Shown here piece by piece: positions 53,710-62,526 of a DNA stretch of 64,000 nt. This DNA is from Allotamlana fucoidanivorans. Its GTDB lineage: Bacteria; Bacteroidota; Bacteroidia; Flavobacteriales; Flavobacteriaceae. The stretch is from the NCBI RefSeq assembly GCF_006265225.1, contig NZ_VDCS01000003.1, forward strand, positions 62,001-126,000, given 5' to 3'. A model generated the notes under the pieces. It searched no databases. It was not told the origin of the DNA and was given only the letters and a program-made list of their open reading frames with translations. The position numbers were made by a program, and so were the translations under genes. Numbering within the stretch: position 1 is the stretch's first letter; every line of letters begins with the position of its first letter.

Positions 53710-55445
53710 TTTCTGTTATTTTTAGCGTTTACATAACTGGTACCAATTGTCCCTTTAGGTTTATTCCCTCGTATTAATACCAATAATTCGTATAGTTCTT
53801 TTTCTTTTTCCAAATGTTCCTTAGAAGGGGATGAATTGTCATTTGGATTATTTGGATCATCAACTAGCAAATTATCTTGCTCGCCTGGATCACTTAATAA
53901 ATTATAGAGCTGACGAGGGGTACCTCCTATTTTACCCCGAGCATTAATAATCATATTATTATTCGAGTCTGGAGTATGATTATTTCCTCCACCAGCAGTT
54001 CCATCTATAAGCTTCCATTCACCTTTATAATCCACAATAGCAAATTGCCCCTTACTTGAGTGTTGGATTATAGCTGGTCTCCTTTTTTCAGGCATTTTAG
54101 TCCCAGATAAAACTGGTAGAAAGCTTTCTGCATCTGGAGCCTTTGAATTATAGTCTAATTTAAATCCAAAGTAATCAGCCATTGTAGCGATAAAATCACC
54201 CTGTAAAAAAACATCTGAAGTAACGGTTTTGGGCTTTACAATTTCTGGCCAACGTATTATAAATGGCACTCGCGTACCTCCTTCCCAATTATCTCGCTTG
54301 ATACCCTTGTATGGACCATTGGAGTCATGACCTACTTTTATACCTGTTCTATAGGCTGCGTTTTCTGGACCATTATCACTAGTAACAAATACTATAGTAT
54401 TAGAAGCTAAACTTTTAGGATCATTTGGGTCTCCTAGTGCATCAATAATTTCACCTGCATAATAATCTGTTTGAACCAAATAATCACCATAATCAAAACC
54501 TGTGACCCCTTTAAATTTCTGTTGAATTGCATAAGGTTCATGAGGGGCAGGAATTGGTACATATATAAAAAACGGTTCTTCACTAGACTCATAGCACTTC
54601 ATTAAATCTCTAACTTTTTGACTTTGAATTTGCAAATAGTCCTCTTGTGCAAAACTAGGGTCATAAACTCCAGGTCTTGACTTAAAAGGCATATTTCCTT
54701 CTTTCAAATCTTCATTGCTAGCAATTTTCGCTTCAGTAAAATAAACTTTATCATTGTTGACTACACCCCCTTTTATTAAAACATGTACTTTCTTATTATT
54801 AGATTCTACCCATGCATAGGGATACATATCTAATGATGCCGTTGTTCCATAGAAATACTCAAACCCATGATGAAAGGGGGTATCTGTAAGTGGTTTTGAG
54901 AAATCAATGGTGTTGTTTTCTAGTATTGTTGGTTTTGGATTAGTGGGTAATTTTACTGGCTTGCCTTCTTCATTATAAAATTGCATACCAATATGCCACT
55001 TCCCCACCATAGCCGTATGATATCCAAGCGATTTAAACATATTTGCAATAGTAAATTGATTCTTGGGCATAAAAGTTTTACTGTAGCCACCTAGAACTCC
55101 ACTTTTTAAAGCTGTTCGCCATGCGTATCTACCAGTTAATAAAGCATATCTAGCTGGAGAGCAGACGGCATCAGCAGAATGACCGTTAGTAAAACGGATA
55201 CCTTGCATAGCCAGTTTATCTAAATTTGGAGTTAGAGTTTGTTTTGAATTACTCAAATATTCCGAATTTACAGGTATCTCCAACCCCGTTGGATTATTAG
55301 CTCCTAAATCTCCATAACCTAAATCATCAAAATATAGAATAATCACATTTGGCCTAGATTTAGTTCCTATATTTTGACTAACTCCAAAAGCAGGTATCAT
55401 TGCAATTAGTAAAATAAGTCTAATATATCTTAATTGAAAAATCAT
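53706..55445 (-). CDS. S1-type sulfatase, galactose/GalNAc-sulfatase-like
   Basis: This 579-residue protein has a type I signal (MIPAFGVSQ). The formylglycine cysteine is C95 in CSPARYALLTGRYAWR, metal ligands are in LYFDDLGYGD and VTSDNGPE, and MVGKWHIGM and NWEGGTRVPFIIRWP match the GALNS/arylsulfatase groups. A long insert (TGLEIPVNSEYLSNSKQ) before the active site is typical of the group with an extended substrate pocket. It is nine bases after the GH36-like gene and coupled to the next. It probably removes sulfate from galactose or N-acetylgalactosamine; position not predictable. Confidence 0.88.
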   Translation of the reverse strand: MIFQLRYIRLILLIAMIPAFGVSQNIGTKSRPNVIILYFDDLGYGDLGANNPTGLEIPVNSEYLSNSKQTLTPNLDKLAMQGIRFTNGHSADAVCSPARYALLTGRYAWRTALKSGVLGGYSKTFMPKNQFTIANMFKSLGYHTAMVGKWHIGMQFYNEEGKPVKLPTNPKPTILENNTIDFSKPLTDTPFHHGFEYFYGTTASLDMYPYAWVESNNKKVHVLIKGGVVNNDKVYFTEAKIASNEDLKEGNMPFKSRPGVYDPSFAQEDYLQIQSQKVRDLMKCYESSEEPFFIYVPIPAPHEPYAIQQKFKGVTGFDYGDYLVQTDYYAGEIIDALGDPNDPKSLASNTIVFVTSDNGPENAAYRTGIKVGHDSNGPYKGIKRDNWEGGTRVPFIIRWPEIVKPKTVTSDVFLQGDFIATMADYFGFKLDYNSKAPDAESFLPVLSGTKMPEKRRPAIIQHSSKGQFAIVDYKGEWKLIDGTAGGGNNHTPDSNNNMIINARGKIGGTPRQLYNLLSDPGEQDNLLVDDPNNPNDNSSPSKEHLEKEKELYELLVLIRGNKPKGTIGTSYVNAKNNRK

Positions 55446-55454
55446 GTTAAAAAT

Positions 55455-57707
55455 TTATTTTTTATTAAAGTCTAAAATAATTACATCCTTTGGGTTTATT
55501 TTTAAAGTAACAGTTTCCCCGTATCTCCACTCCTTTTTAAGACCAGTAATTTTTTCTTGCATTGGGGAACTTAAATCAAAAACTAATTGCCCATTGGTAT
55601 TTGGTAACAGTCCAAATTTTCTGTCTAGCTTAAATGAATACGTTTTTGTTTCTAGGGTAGGATTATGTATTGACACGAAACCTTGATTTTCATTCCATCC
55701 TGTATAGCCATACACATTAGTATCTTTATCAATATTTATGTTTTTTAAGTTTACGTTTATTTCATCAAATGTATTTTCTCCTAATGGATTATACCCATGC
55801 ATTCTAGATCTCTTAAAAGCTGGGTAGGCTTTGTATAACCATTTTAAACCATCAGCTATAACATCGTAATCACTTTTATCTAAACTTCTAACCTGTACAT
55901 ACAGCTCTACCATGGCCGTTCCCCTAGCCAGATTCATAAAAAAATAATTTCTGAAATCTTCAAAATTTGCATCATCAAAGCGGTCTCCTCCATCTTTTGC
56001 TGGCTCATGATTAAAGATAGAATTGATTGGTATTTGATTGCCATCAGTTTTAACAGTCTGGTAATAAATACCATCTCGGTAAACCATTTGAGCGTTTCTA
56101 TCACTACCTCCTTGTGCACCATCTTGCTGGTTAACCAAACTAATAACATCTGTTGTCATTAACCACCATGGGCTTATAGTAGCACCATTATGATTAAGAA
56201 TACGCACTTTAGGATTGAGTGCTATCATTTTCTCGTAAATTTTGATTAAACGCTCTGTACCTCGGGTAATATAATACCGCTTCATTTCATCAAATTTTTC
56301 ATCATTCAGTCTTACATCATCTGCAACAATATCCTTAGGTAATAAATGAGTCATTACGGGGGTTCCTCTGTTAGGAACTACTTCAAAAAACCTAGCACCC
56401 ATGTGGCCAAAAATCCCATCTAACTTGAAATAAACAGCCCCCATATCAACCATTCTGAGTAATGCCTCTTCTAACAATTCCATGTATTTTTCTCCTACCA
56501 TTGACATAGACTTTGCTACCTTTCCTGTTCTACGATGAGGGCTTCCAACCAAAGTCTCCAAACCATTTTTTTCTAAAACATCTAGATTAGCGGTAGCTCC
56601 AAATAAACAAGCAGGACTTGCCCACAGCCCCATCTTTGAACCTTTTTTTTCAATTTCATCTTTTACAGTCTTCATATCTTCATCAAAAACCAATGTATTT
56701 ACCCCGTACATACCTTTACTCCAATCTTCTAAAGGAGAACGATTTGGTCTTGAATTTTGCCAACCATCATCAACAACATAAACATCAATTGGCTTACAGC
56801 CTCTTTTAATTACTAGTTCATTATTTAGAGTTTCGAGCGACCCTAAGAATTTTTTTTGTGTGATTGAGGCAGAAAAATCAAACCAAGAATTATACTGAAC
56901 ATGTAAATCAAAAGGTATTAATCTAATCTCATCAATATATTTTAAGAATGAATCTTTAATATATTCTGAATCATCTCCCACTCCAAATACCGCTTTATAA
57001 CTTGTATAAGTTTTATTTGGTTTGAGCTCAACAGCAGCTTGATAACCACAGTGTATGTCATTTTCATTTTCAATTCTGTTCCATGAGGCTGGAAATTCAA
57101 CACCCCAAAAAGTAGCTGATCGCGATGTATATACAGGCTGCCCCAAATTAGGTAGAAACTTTGTTTTTGTCCACATAAGGTTTTTGGCTCGATAAGGCTC
57201 ATAAGCATCTTTTAAAGAAATTGATTCAATATCCAAAACTTCAATAACGTATTCATCTTTAGATGTTATTTTTAAAAACTTATGCCCATAAAAATCATTT
57301 GGATCTAACGTGTAATATACCTTTACATTAATTTGATAGGTTTTATTTTGAAGTTCGGCAACAATTTCATTTTCTGTTCCAGTAAAATTTATTACTTCAA
57401 AATCTTTTGATTTTAGCGTAATATCTTTTGTAGGTTTTGATGCATCTTTTGAAATTCTCAATTCAAACTCATCAGCACTTTCCGGAAATATATGCTTACC
57501 CGCTATTTTATTGTAGATGCTAATCGTTTTAAGAACCCCGGAAACAACGCCTACTTTTCTTTGGATATAATTATTATCTAGTGCTATTTCATTTACTTTA
57601 TCCATATATCTATCTGAGCCACTATAAGTGCTTGAATAAACTATATTAATTAGTAAAAGCATTATTACTAACAAAGGTTTATAAAATTGGTTTGATGTTT
57701 TTTTCAT
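55455..57707 (-). CDS. GH36-like (clan GH-D) glycosidase, divergent
   Basis: This 750-residue secreted protein (signal near LLLINIVYSS) has an N-terminal beta-sandwich (~residues 30-260) and a TIM barrel containing VYVVDDGWQNSRPNRSPLEDW, GSKMGLWASPACLF and the likely nucleophile D430 in VYFKLDGIFGH. The barrel differs from the other GH36-like enzyme encoded at 51361, notably in the DGW and post-nucleophile loops. Clan GH-D enzymes cleave alpha-galactosides or related alpha-linkages. No finer specificity is readable. The gene is nine bases upstream of the sulfatase gene and 17 bases after the lyase gene. Confidence 0.7.
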   Translation of the reverse strand: MKKTSNQFYKPLLVIMLLLINIVYSSTYSGSDRYMDKVNEIALDNNYIQRKVGVVSGVLKTISIYNKIAGKHIFPESADEFELRISKDASKPTKDITLKSKDFEVINFTGTENEIVAELQNKTYQINVKVYYTLDPNDFYGHKFLKITSKDEYVIEVLDIESISLKDAYEPYRAKNLMWTKTKFLPNLGQPVYTSRSATFWGVEFPASWNRIENENDIHCGYQAAVELKPNKTYTSYKAVFGVGDDSEYIKDSFLKYIDEIRLIPFDLHVQYNSWFDFSASITQKKFLGSLETLNNELVIKRGCKPIDVYVVDDGWQNSRPNRSPLEDWSKGMYGVNTLVFDEDMKTVKDEIEKKGSKMGLWASPACLFGATANLDVLEKNGLETLVGSPHRRTGKVAKSMSMVGEKYMELLEEALLRMVDMGAVYFKLDGIFGHMGARFFEVVPNRGTPVMTHLLPKDIVADDVRLNDEKFDEMKRYYITRGTERLIKIYEKMIALNPKVRILNHNGATISPWWLMTTDVISLVNQQDGAQGGSDRNAQMVYRDGIYYQTVKTDGNQIPINSIFNHEPAKDGGDRFDDANFEDFRNYFFMNLARGTAMVELYVQVRSLDKSDYDVIADGLKWLYKAYPAFKRSRMHGYNPLGENTFDEINVNLKNINIDKDTNVYGYTGWNENQGFVSIHNPTLETKTYSFKLDRKFGLLPNTNGQLVFDLSSPMQEKITGLKKEWRYGETVTLKINPKDVIILDFNKK

Positions 57708-57724
57708 TTATTTAAAATTTAATT

Positions 57725-60364
57725 CTATTGTTTAATATTTGAATCATGTTTCAATCCTTGAGCATGATAGGGTAATTGATCAACTATTTTTGACTCCACA
57801 AGCTTACCCTGCAACACTTCTTTTAAAACAGACTCACCATCGTTTGATTTTAGTGTAAAATTGACTGTATTATCGGTATTAAACACCTTCATATTTGCCA
57901 TCTTATTTGGATTTAACTCACTTGTTATAGTCCAATCTCCAATCAGGAATTCATCCTTAGACAATGTTTTGATTGGTTTTACATCTCCAACCTGAATTAT
58001 AGACATTATTCTGATTTTCTCTACTTTCTCAGAAGAAGACACAAAGGCATGATTACCAATTTGTGGGTAAGGAGTACCTGGTTTTGCTCCTGCTCTTCCG
58101 TCTACATTAATAGCTGGAAATAAAGGTTTATCGTTAATACTTATCTCCATTGGCGAACTACTTTTAAAATCAACTCTTGCGTTTACATTCTTAACTTCTA
58201 AGCTGGATTCTCTCTTTTTTAAATCTTTTCTGGAATGTAACACCCAGTCCCATTGTACAGGGGTATCGGCCTCTAATTCATCATATACTAATATTATTGA
58301 AGGCCTAATGAACACAACATGCCTTCTAAAACGCTCTAAAAGACCTCGAGAAATATGTTCTTCAACTTTTAGTTTAGCTCTTGAAAACAGTTGAGTTTCA
58401 CGCTCAAAAGGTTCGGCGTCATATGCATTAGAAGCATCTCCACATGCGTAACTTATAGTTTTGCCATCCAAAAATCTTGGAATCCACCCATAAGCTTCTG
58501 GGCTATAAGGTTGTCCTTTACCATTTATCAATATACTGTTATGGCCTCTTGTATGTTTGTAGGTAGTAGCATTATTCTTTGCGCCTCCATGCCTATGTCC
58601 AAAGGGGGCAAAAAGATAATCTCCTTTGTATATTACATTGAATGCATTATGACTAGCCAAATTATGGCCAAATGTACCGAAAGGACTGGATCTTAAGGCA
58701 ACGTGCAAATCGTTTTTGGGGTTTAGTAAATCGCTGTGCATATTTACTATACCAATATCTTTAAACGCTCTAGATTGTGGCATTTTACCTAAACTATCAA
58801 CAATACGACTATTTTTTAGTGGCTTTCCCTCAGTTTGCCTTGTCCAAGCAAACGTCTTAAACTTTTCTGGTTTATTAAGCTTTCCTTTATTTGAATTTGC
58901 TAGCCATCCTGCAACTGGAGAATTCAATTCTGCATCTAATATGTTTAGCCATAAACCTAATTTGTCTCCTATAGTCTTTGAATTTGAGCCATAACCATCA
59001 CCAGAAAAACCATCCTCTACAGAACCTGGTGGTTGTCTGTATAAAAAATATAAAGGATGATTTCTATAGAAAGGGTAATCATAAAAATTATGGCCTGTAT
59101 ATGTATTAAAATAACATGGAACTTCTGTCCAAACATCAATATTTACAGCCACATATCCACCTCCAAACCACCCACCGTCTGTGTGACTTTGTTCAGGATC
59201 AATAGCTGTCCATATATCATATGCATAAGACAAGTACTTGTCTGCTTCAGGTATATCTCCTACTACAGTAATGGCACCGCGAACAAAAGCCCCTAAACTA
59301 ATTTGCCAAGTATGGTTATCAATACATCTATTTTCTAGACGGTTAGTGTAGTACTGGTAATATATTTCTAATCTTTTCGATAGGTTTTCACGAATACTTT
59401 CTTTCTGACTATCTGACATATAGTTATACAAACAATCGTATAGATAGGTTATTGCATCCAAATACATAGCAAAATCAAAACCATCTGGAACCGGATTACC
59501 GTCATAAGTAAGGTTATTATTAGTTAAAATATCGAACTCTGTGACCCTCATTCCCCAACGTAGAGCTTCGTTAGCGTATTTAGCATCATTAGTGAGTAAA
59601 TAAGACACACATAAACTCTTAATAGCATTCATCCATATGGGAGCTGTAATTTTTGATTTTATATGACCATCCGGGAATTTTTTAGGCTTAAAAACTCGTT
59701 TAGCATTTTTATAGAATTTACCTCCCCATTCTTTTTCAGGAAGAATCACACCAAAGTATTCTTCACTCTCTTTAAGCAATGCTTCAGTTATTCCGTTAGC
59801 CTTAAATGTATCTCGAACTGTTTCTAAACGCTCTTGTCGTATAACTACTCTTGGTCGTTTAACCTCTGATTTAACATTACGCACAAGTACATCCGAACTG
59901 GGTCTACTATCTAAACGAGAACTATCGGTTATTAAAAACGAAAAATTACCATTCCAAGCTTTTCCCTCTTCTCGATATCTCCAATACCATTTCCCTTTTT
60001 TCAATGGTTTTTTGCTAACATAAGAGGATGGATTGTGTCCTTTTACATTTTCATGTATTGAATAGAACATACTATCACTACTTAACTGAAACTCATAATT
60101 AATCAAAGGTTCTGTAAAGCCCCTACGCTTTGAAGGCCAAAAGTATGCCGGAGGGTTAATATCTGATTTTATATTATCTGGAAAAGCATTAGCGCGCCAT
60201 AAGGGGTGAACTGCTTCTGCTGTTAAACGTATTTCCCCAGGCAAAACCTTATCTTTGTTCTGAGATTTACAACCTAATAAAAAAAGAAATAACACAAGTA
60301 AAAAATTAACCTGAAGAATCTTTTTTATTTTAATTAATCTTAAATAACTATTTGAAAAAATCAT
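57725..60364 (-). CDS. Heparinase II/III-fold lyase with DUF4962 domain, lipoprotein (paralogue of 7139-9808)
   Basis: This 879-residue protein has a lipoprotein signal (LFLFLLGCKS). The N-terminal DUF4962-like part has INPPAYFWPSKRRG, the toroid includes ENRCIDNHTWQISLGAFVRG, and the C-terminal sandwich has GHNLASHNAFNVIYKGD, YKHTRGHNSILINGKGQ and RPSIILVYDELEADTPVQWDW. It is clearly related to the lyase at 7139-9808 along its whole length but has a membrane anchor instead of a cleavable signal. It probably cuts a uronic acid-containing chain. Presence in the fucosidase/GH36 operon suggests that the fucose-rich glycan has a uronic acid backbone or side group. Confidence 0.85.
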   Translation of the reverse strand: MIFSNSYLRLIKIKKILQVNFLLVLFLFLLGCKSQNKDKVLPGEIRLTAEAVHPLWRANAFPDNIKSDINPPAYFWPSKRRGFTEPLINYEFQLSSDSMFYSIHENVKGHNPSSYVSKKPLKKGKWYWRYREEGKAWNGNFSFLITDSSRLDSRPSSDVLVRNVKSEVKRPRVVIRQERLETVRDTFKANGITEALLKESEEYFGVILPEKEWGGKFYKNAKRVFKPKKFPDGHIKSKITAPIWMNAIKSLCVSYLLTNDAKYANEALRWGMRVTEFDILTNNNLTYDGNPVPDGFDFAMYLDAITYLYDCLYNYMSDSQKESIRENLSKRLEIYYQYYTNRLENRCIDNHTWQISLGAFVRGAITVVGDIPEADKYLSYAYDIWTAIDPEQSHTDGGWFGGGYVAVNIDVWTEVPCYFNTYTGHNFYDYPFYRNHPLYFLYRQPPGSVEDGFSGDGYGSNSKTIGDKLGLWLNILDAELNSPVAGWLANSNKGKLNKPEKFKTFAWTRQTEGKPLKNSRIVDSLGKMPQSRAFKDIGIVNMHSDLLNPKNDLHVALRSSPFGTFGHNLASHNAFNVIYKGDYLFAPFGHRHGGAKNNATTYKHTRGHNSILINGKGQPYSPEAYGWIPRFLDGKTISYACGDASNAYDAEPFERETQLFSRAKLKVEEHISRGLLERFRRHVVFIRPSIILVYDELEADTPVQWDWVLHSRKDLKKRESSLEVKNVNARVDFKSSSPMEISINDKPLFPAINVDGRAGAKPGTPYPQIGNHAFVSSSEKVEKIRIMSIIQVGDVKPIKTLSKDEFLIGDWTITSELNPNKMANMKVFNTDNTVNFTLKSNDGESVLKEVLQGKLVESKIVDQLPYHAQGLKHDSNIKQ

Positions 60365-60505
60365 TATACTTCCTTAAACTTATTTATTTGTGATCTCATA
60401 AAAAAATATTAATCCTCTAATCCAAGCGTTAGTTTAAAAAGCATATTGGATTGTATACGTAATGTGTTCTTACTATACTTTTGATTTAAAATACCATGAG
60501 ATAGG

Positions 60506-62011
60506 TTAATTAATTTTTAATTTGACCACAGTAGCTTTTTCTGCTAATAATGGTGCCTTAGCAGGAAATTTAAGTGATAAAGAAGTAGCTGTTTGATTCC
60601 AATTAACTTTTTCATCAGATCCAAGAATTTCTGCACTTTCAATTGTTATAATATAACGGTTTAACGCCTTTAAGTTAACTTCAGAATTACTATCAGGATA
60701 CCCCAAGAAAATTGCATAAACATATTTACCATCTTTGGATTGAGTATAACGAACATCCTCAGGAGTACCCTCTGGATTCGTTTTTCCAAATTTGGTAGGG
60801 CCTTTACCGAATTCACGAAAAGGTCTTGTTGAATAAATTGCCTCACCATATAAATCAAGCCACTCACCCATCTCTAACAAAGTTTCTTCTTGATATTTTG
60901 GAATTGTACCGTTGGCCATTGGAGCAATATTTAAAAGTAATTGTCCGTTTTTACTAACAATATCTATAAGTGTATGTATCATTGCTTTACCTGAGTAGAT
61001 TTTATTTTTACCTATAACCCTATCAGTAAAACCCCAACTAGATTTGGTTACAGATGCGTCTGTAAGCCAAGGTAACTCAGCCAATTCATCAGCTCTACCT
61101 TTTTCGTAGTCCAATACTCCAACTGTATTTGGTAAATCTTGATGCTTATAAAAAATCACTACTTCCTGTTTTGTTTTTGTAGCATGGTTAAGATAATATG
61201 CACAATATTTTTGTAGCATAGGTTCTCCTAAATTGTCTAAAGCAGTATCAAACCACATCATATCAGGATTGTATTTATCGATGACTTCTGCTAGTTTATC
61301 AAACCAAATATTTTGAAACTCTTCCCACGGCATTTCGCCATATAAAAGTTTGTTTTTGTCATCTTCAAGAAGTTTAGGGTAATTATCTTTTAAATAATTA
61401 TAAAACTTCTCTGATTCAGATCCGGAAGTTCTGTTCCATTGACGAGCATGATGAAAGCTTGTAATGAATTTTAAACCATTCCCTTTTACCGCTTTTTCCA
61501 TTTCACCAACTATATCTCTTTTGGGCCCCATTTGAAATGCGTTCCATGGATTCACTTTTGAGTTCCACATTGAAAACCCATCATGATGCTCGGCTACAGG
61601 TCCTGCAAATCGGGCTCCAGACTTTTTAAAAAGTTTAGCCCATTTATCAGCATCAAAATTTTCTGCTTTAAACATTGGAATAAAATCATGATATCCAAAA
61701 TCATAAGGGTGTCCATATTTTTCGATATGGTGCTTATTTGCTTTTGAATCGATGATGTGCATGTTTCTTGGGTACCATTCATTATGAAATGCAGGTACTG
61801 AATAGACTCCCCAATGAAAATAAATGCCAAACTTAGCATCGCGAAACCAATCAGGTGAGGCATTGTGTTTGCTCAAAGACTCCCAGTTAGCCGTGTAAGG
61901 TACATCGGTTTGTGTTTTAAGTTTACTTTCTGTTTTTGAGTTTTGTGCACATGCCAAAATACTAAAACACATTATATAGCATACATAGCTATATTTTAAA
62001 AAAAAATTCAT
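60506..62011 (-). CDS. GH29 alpha-L-fucosidase, lipoprotein (copy 3)
   Basis: This 501-residue protein has a lipoprotein signal (SILACAQ, C21). The barrel has KFGIYFHWGVYSVPAFHNEW, AEHHDGFSMWNSKVNPW, GPKRDIVGE and the nucleophile D255 in PDMMWFDTAL. LLNIAPMANGTIP marks the barrel end. Compared with copy 2 it keeps the standard FHWG motif. It is separated by ~140 bases from the lyase gene downstream and ~125 from the small secreted protein upstream; both lie on the same strand. It should remove terminal alpha-L-fucose from the chain or oligosaccharides in the periplasm. Confidence 0.94.
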   Translation of the reverse strand: MNFFLKYSYVCYIMCFSILACAQNSKTESKLKTQTDVPYTANWESLSKHNASPDWFRDAKFGIYFHWGVYSVPAFHNEWYPRNMHIIDSKANKHHIEKYGHPYDFGYHDFIPMFKAENFDADKWAKLFKKSGARFAGPVAEHHDGFSMWNSKVNPWNAFQMGPKRDIVGEMEKAVKGNGLKFITSFHHARQWNRTSGSESEKFYNYLKDNYPKLLEDDKNKLLYGEMPWEEFQNIWFDKLAEVIDKYNPDMMWFDTALDNLGEPMLQKYCAYYLNHATKTKQEVVIFYKHQDLPNTVGVLDYEKGRADELAELPWLTDASVTKSSWGFTDRVIGKNKIYSGKAMIHTLIDIVSKNGQLLLNIAPMANGTIPKYQEETLLEMGEWLDLYGEAIYSTRPFREFGKGPTKFGKTNPEGTPEDVRYTQSKDGKYVYAIFLGYPDSNSEVNLKALNRYIITIESAEILGSDEKVNWNQTATSLSLKFPAKAPLLAEKATVVKLKIN

Positions 62012-62136
62012 ATTTATATTATTTGTTAAAAAAAAATGGTCGTGGGTTTTAATACCATTATTAAAAAGTATCTGATGAAAAAGCTAATTGTTCTGTTTTC
62101 TAAAAATTAGAACTAACCATAAAATGCGCTTTTTAT

Positions 62137-62490
62137 CTATTTACTATGTTTTGACTTGGTGTATTTAATCCATTGATTATATTTTTCTGAAGTGCATATC
62201 TCTTTTAACTTTTTAATGAAAGATTTATTCAATTCTTTCATAGCTGATTTATAGTCAGCAGAACCACTTGTATAATCCTTTTTGATAGCGTGTTTCTTTA
62301 AAAATTTTTCTTTTTTGGCCTCAATTAATTCATCCTTCTTACTTTCATCCAATTCTAATATTTCAACCATTTCTTCAGATTCCCTTTCCATACTCTTTAG
62401 AACCTTTGCTTTTATATCTTGTGCAAATAGAGTTCCAGAAAACGCGGTTAAAAAAATTATTACACTTAAAATGCTAAAAAAATTTCTCAT
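62137..62490 (-). CDS. Small secreted helical protein, unknown function
   Basis: This 117-residue protein has a clear signal peptide (FSGTLFAQD). The mature part is highly charged and predicted helical: ERESEEMVEILELDESKKDEL, KKEKFLKKHA, MKELNKSFIKKLKEI. It resembles the small Spy/CpxP-like or DUF4890-like periplasmic proteins in style, but I see no diagnostic LTxxQ motif. It is encoded between two enzyme genes in the operon, 36 bases from the upstream one, so co-expression is likely. It may act as a periplasmic chaperone for the exported enzymes; this is speculation. Confidence 0.65.
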   Translation of the reverse strand: MRNFFSILSVIIFLTAFSGTLFAQDIKAKVLKSMERESEEMVEILELDESKKDELIEAKKEKFLKKHAIKKDYTSGSADYKSAMKELNKSFIKKLKEICTSEKYNQWIKYTKSKHSK

Positions 62491-62526
62491 AATTTTACTT
62501 TTATTTATTATTAATTTATTTGATAC

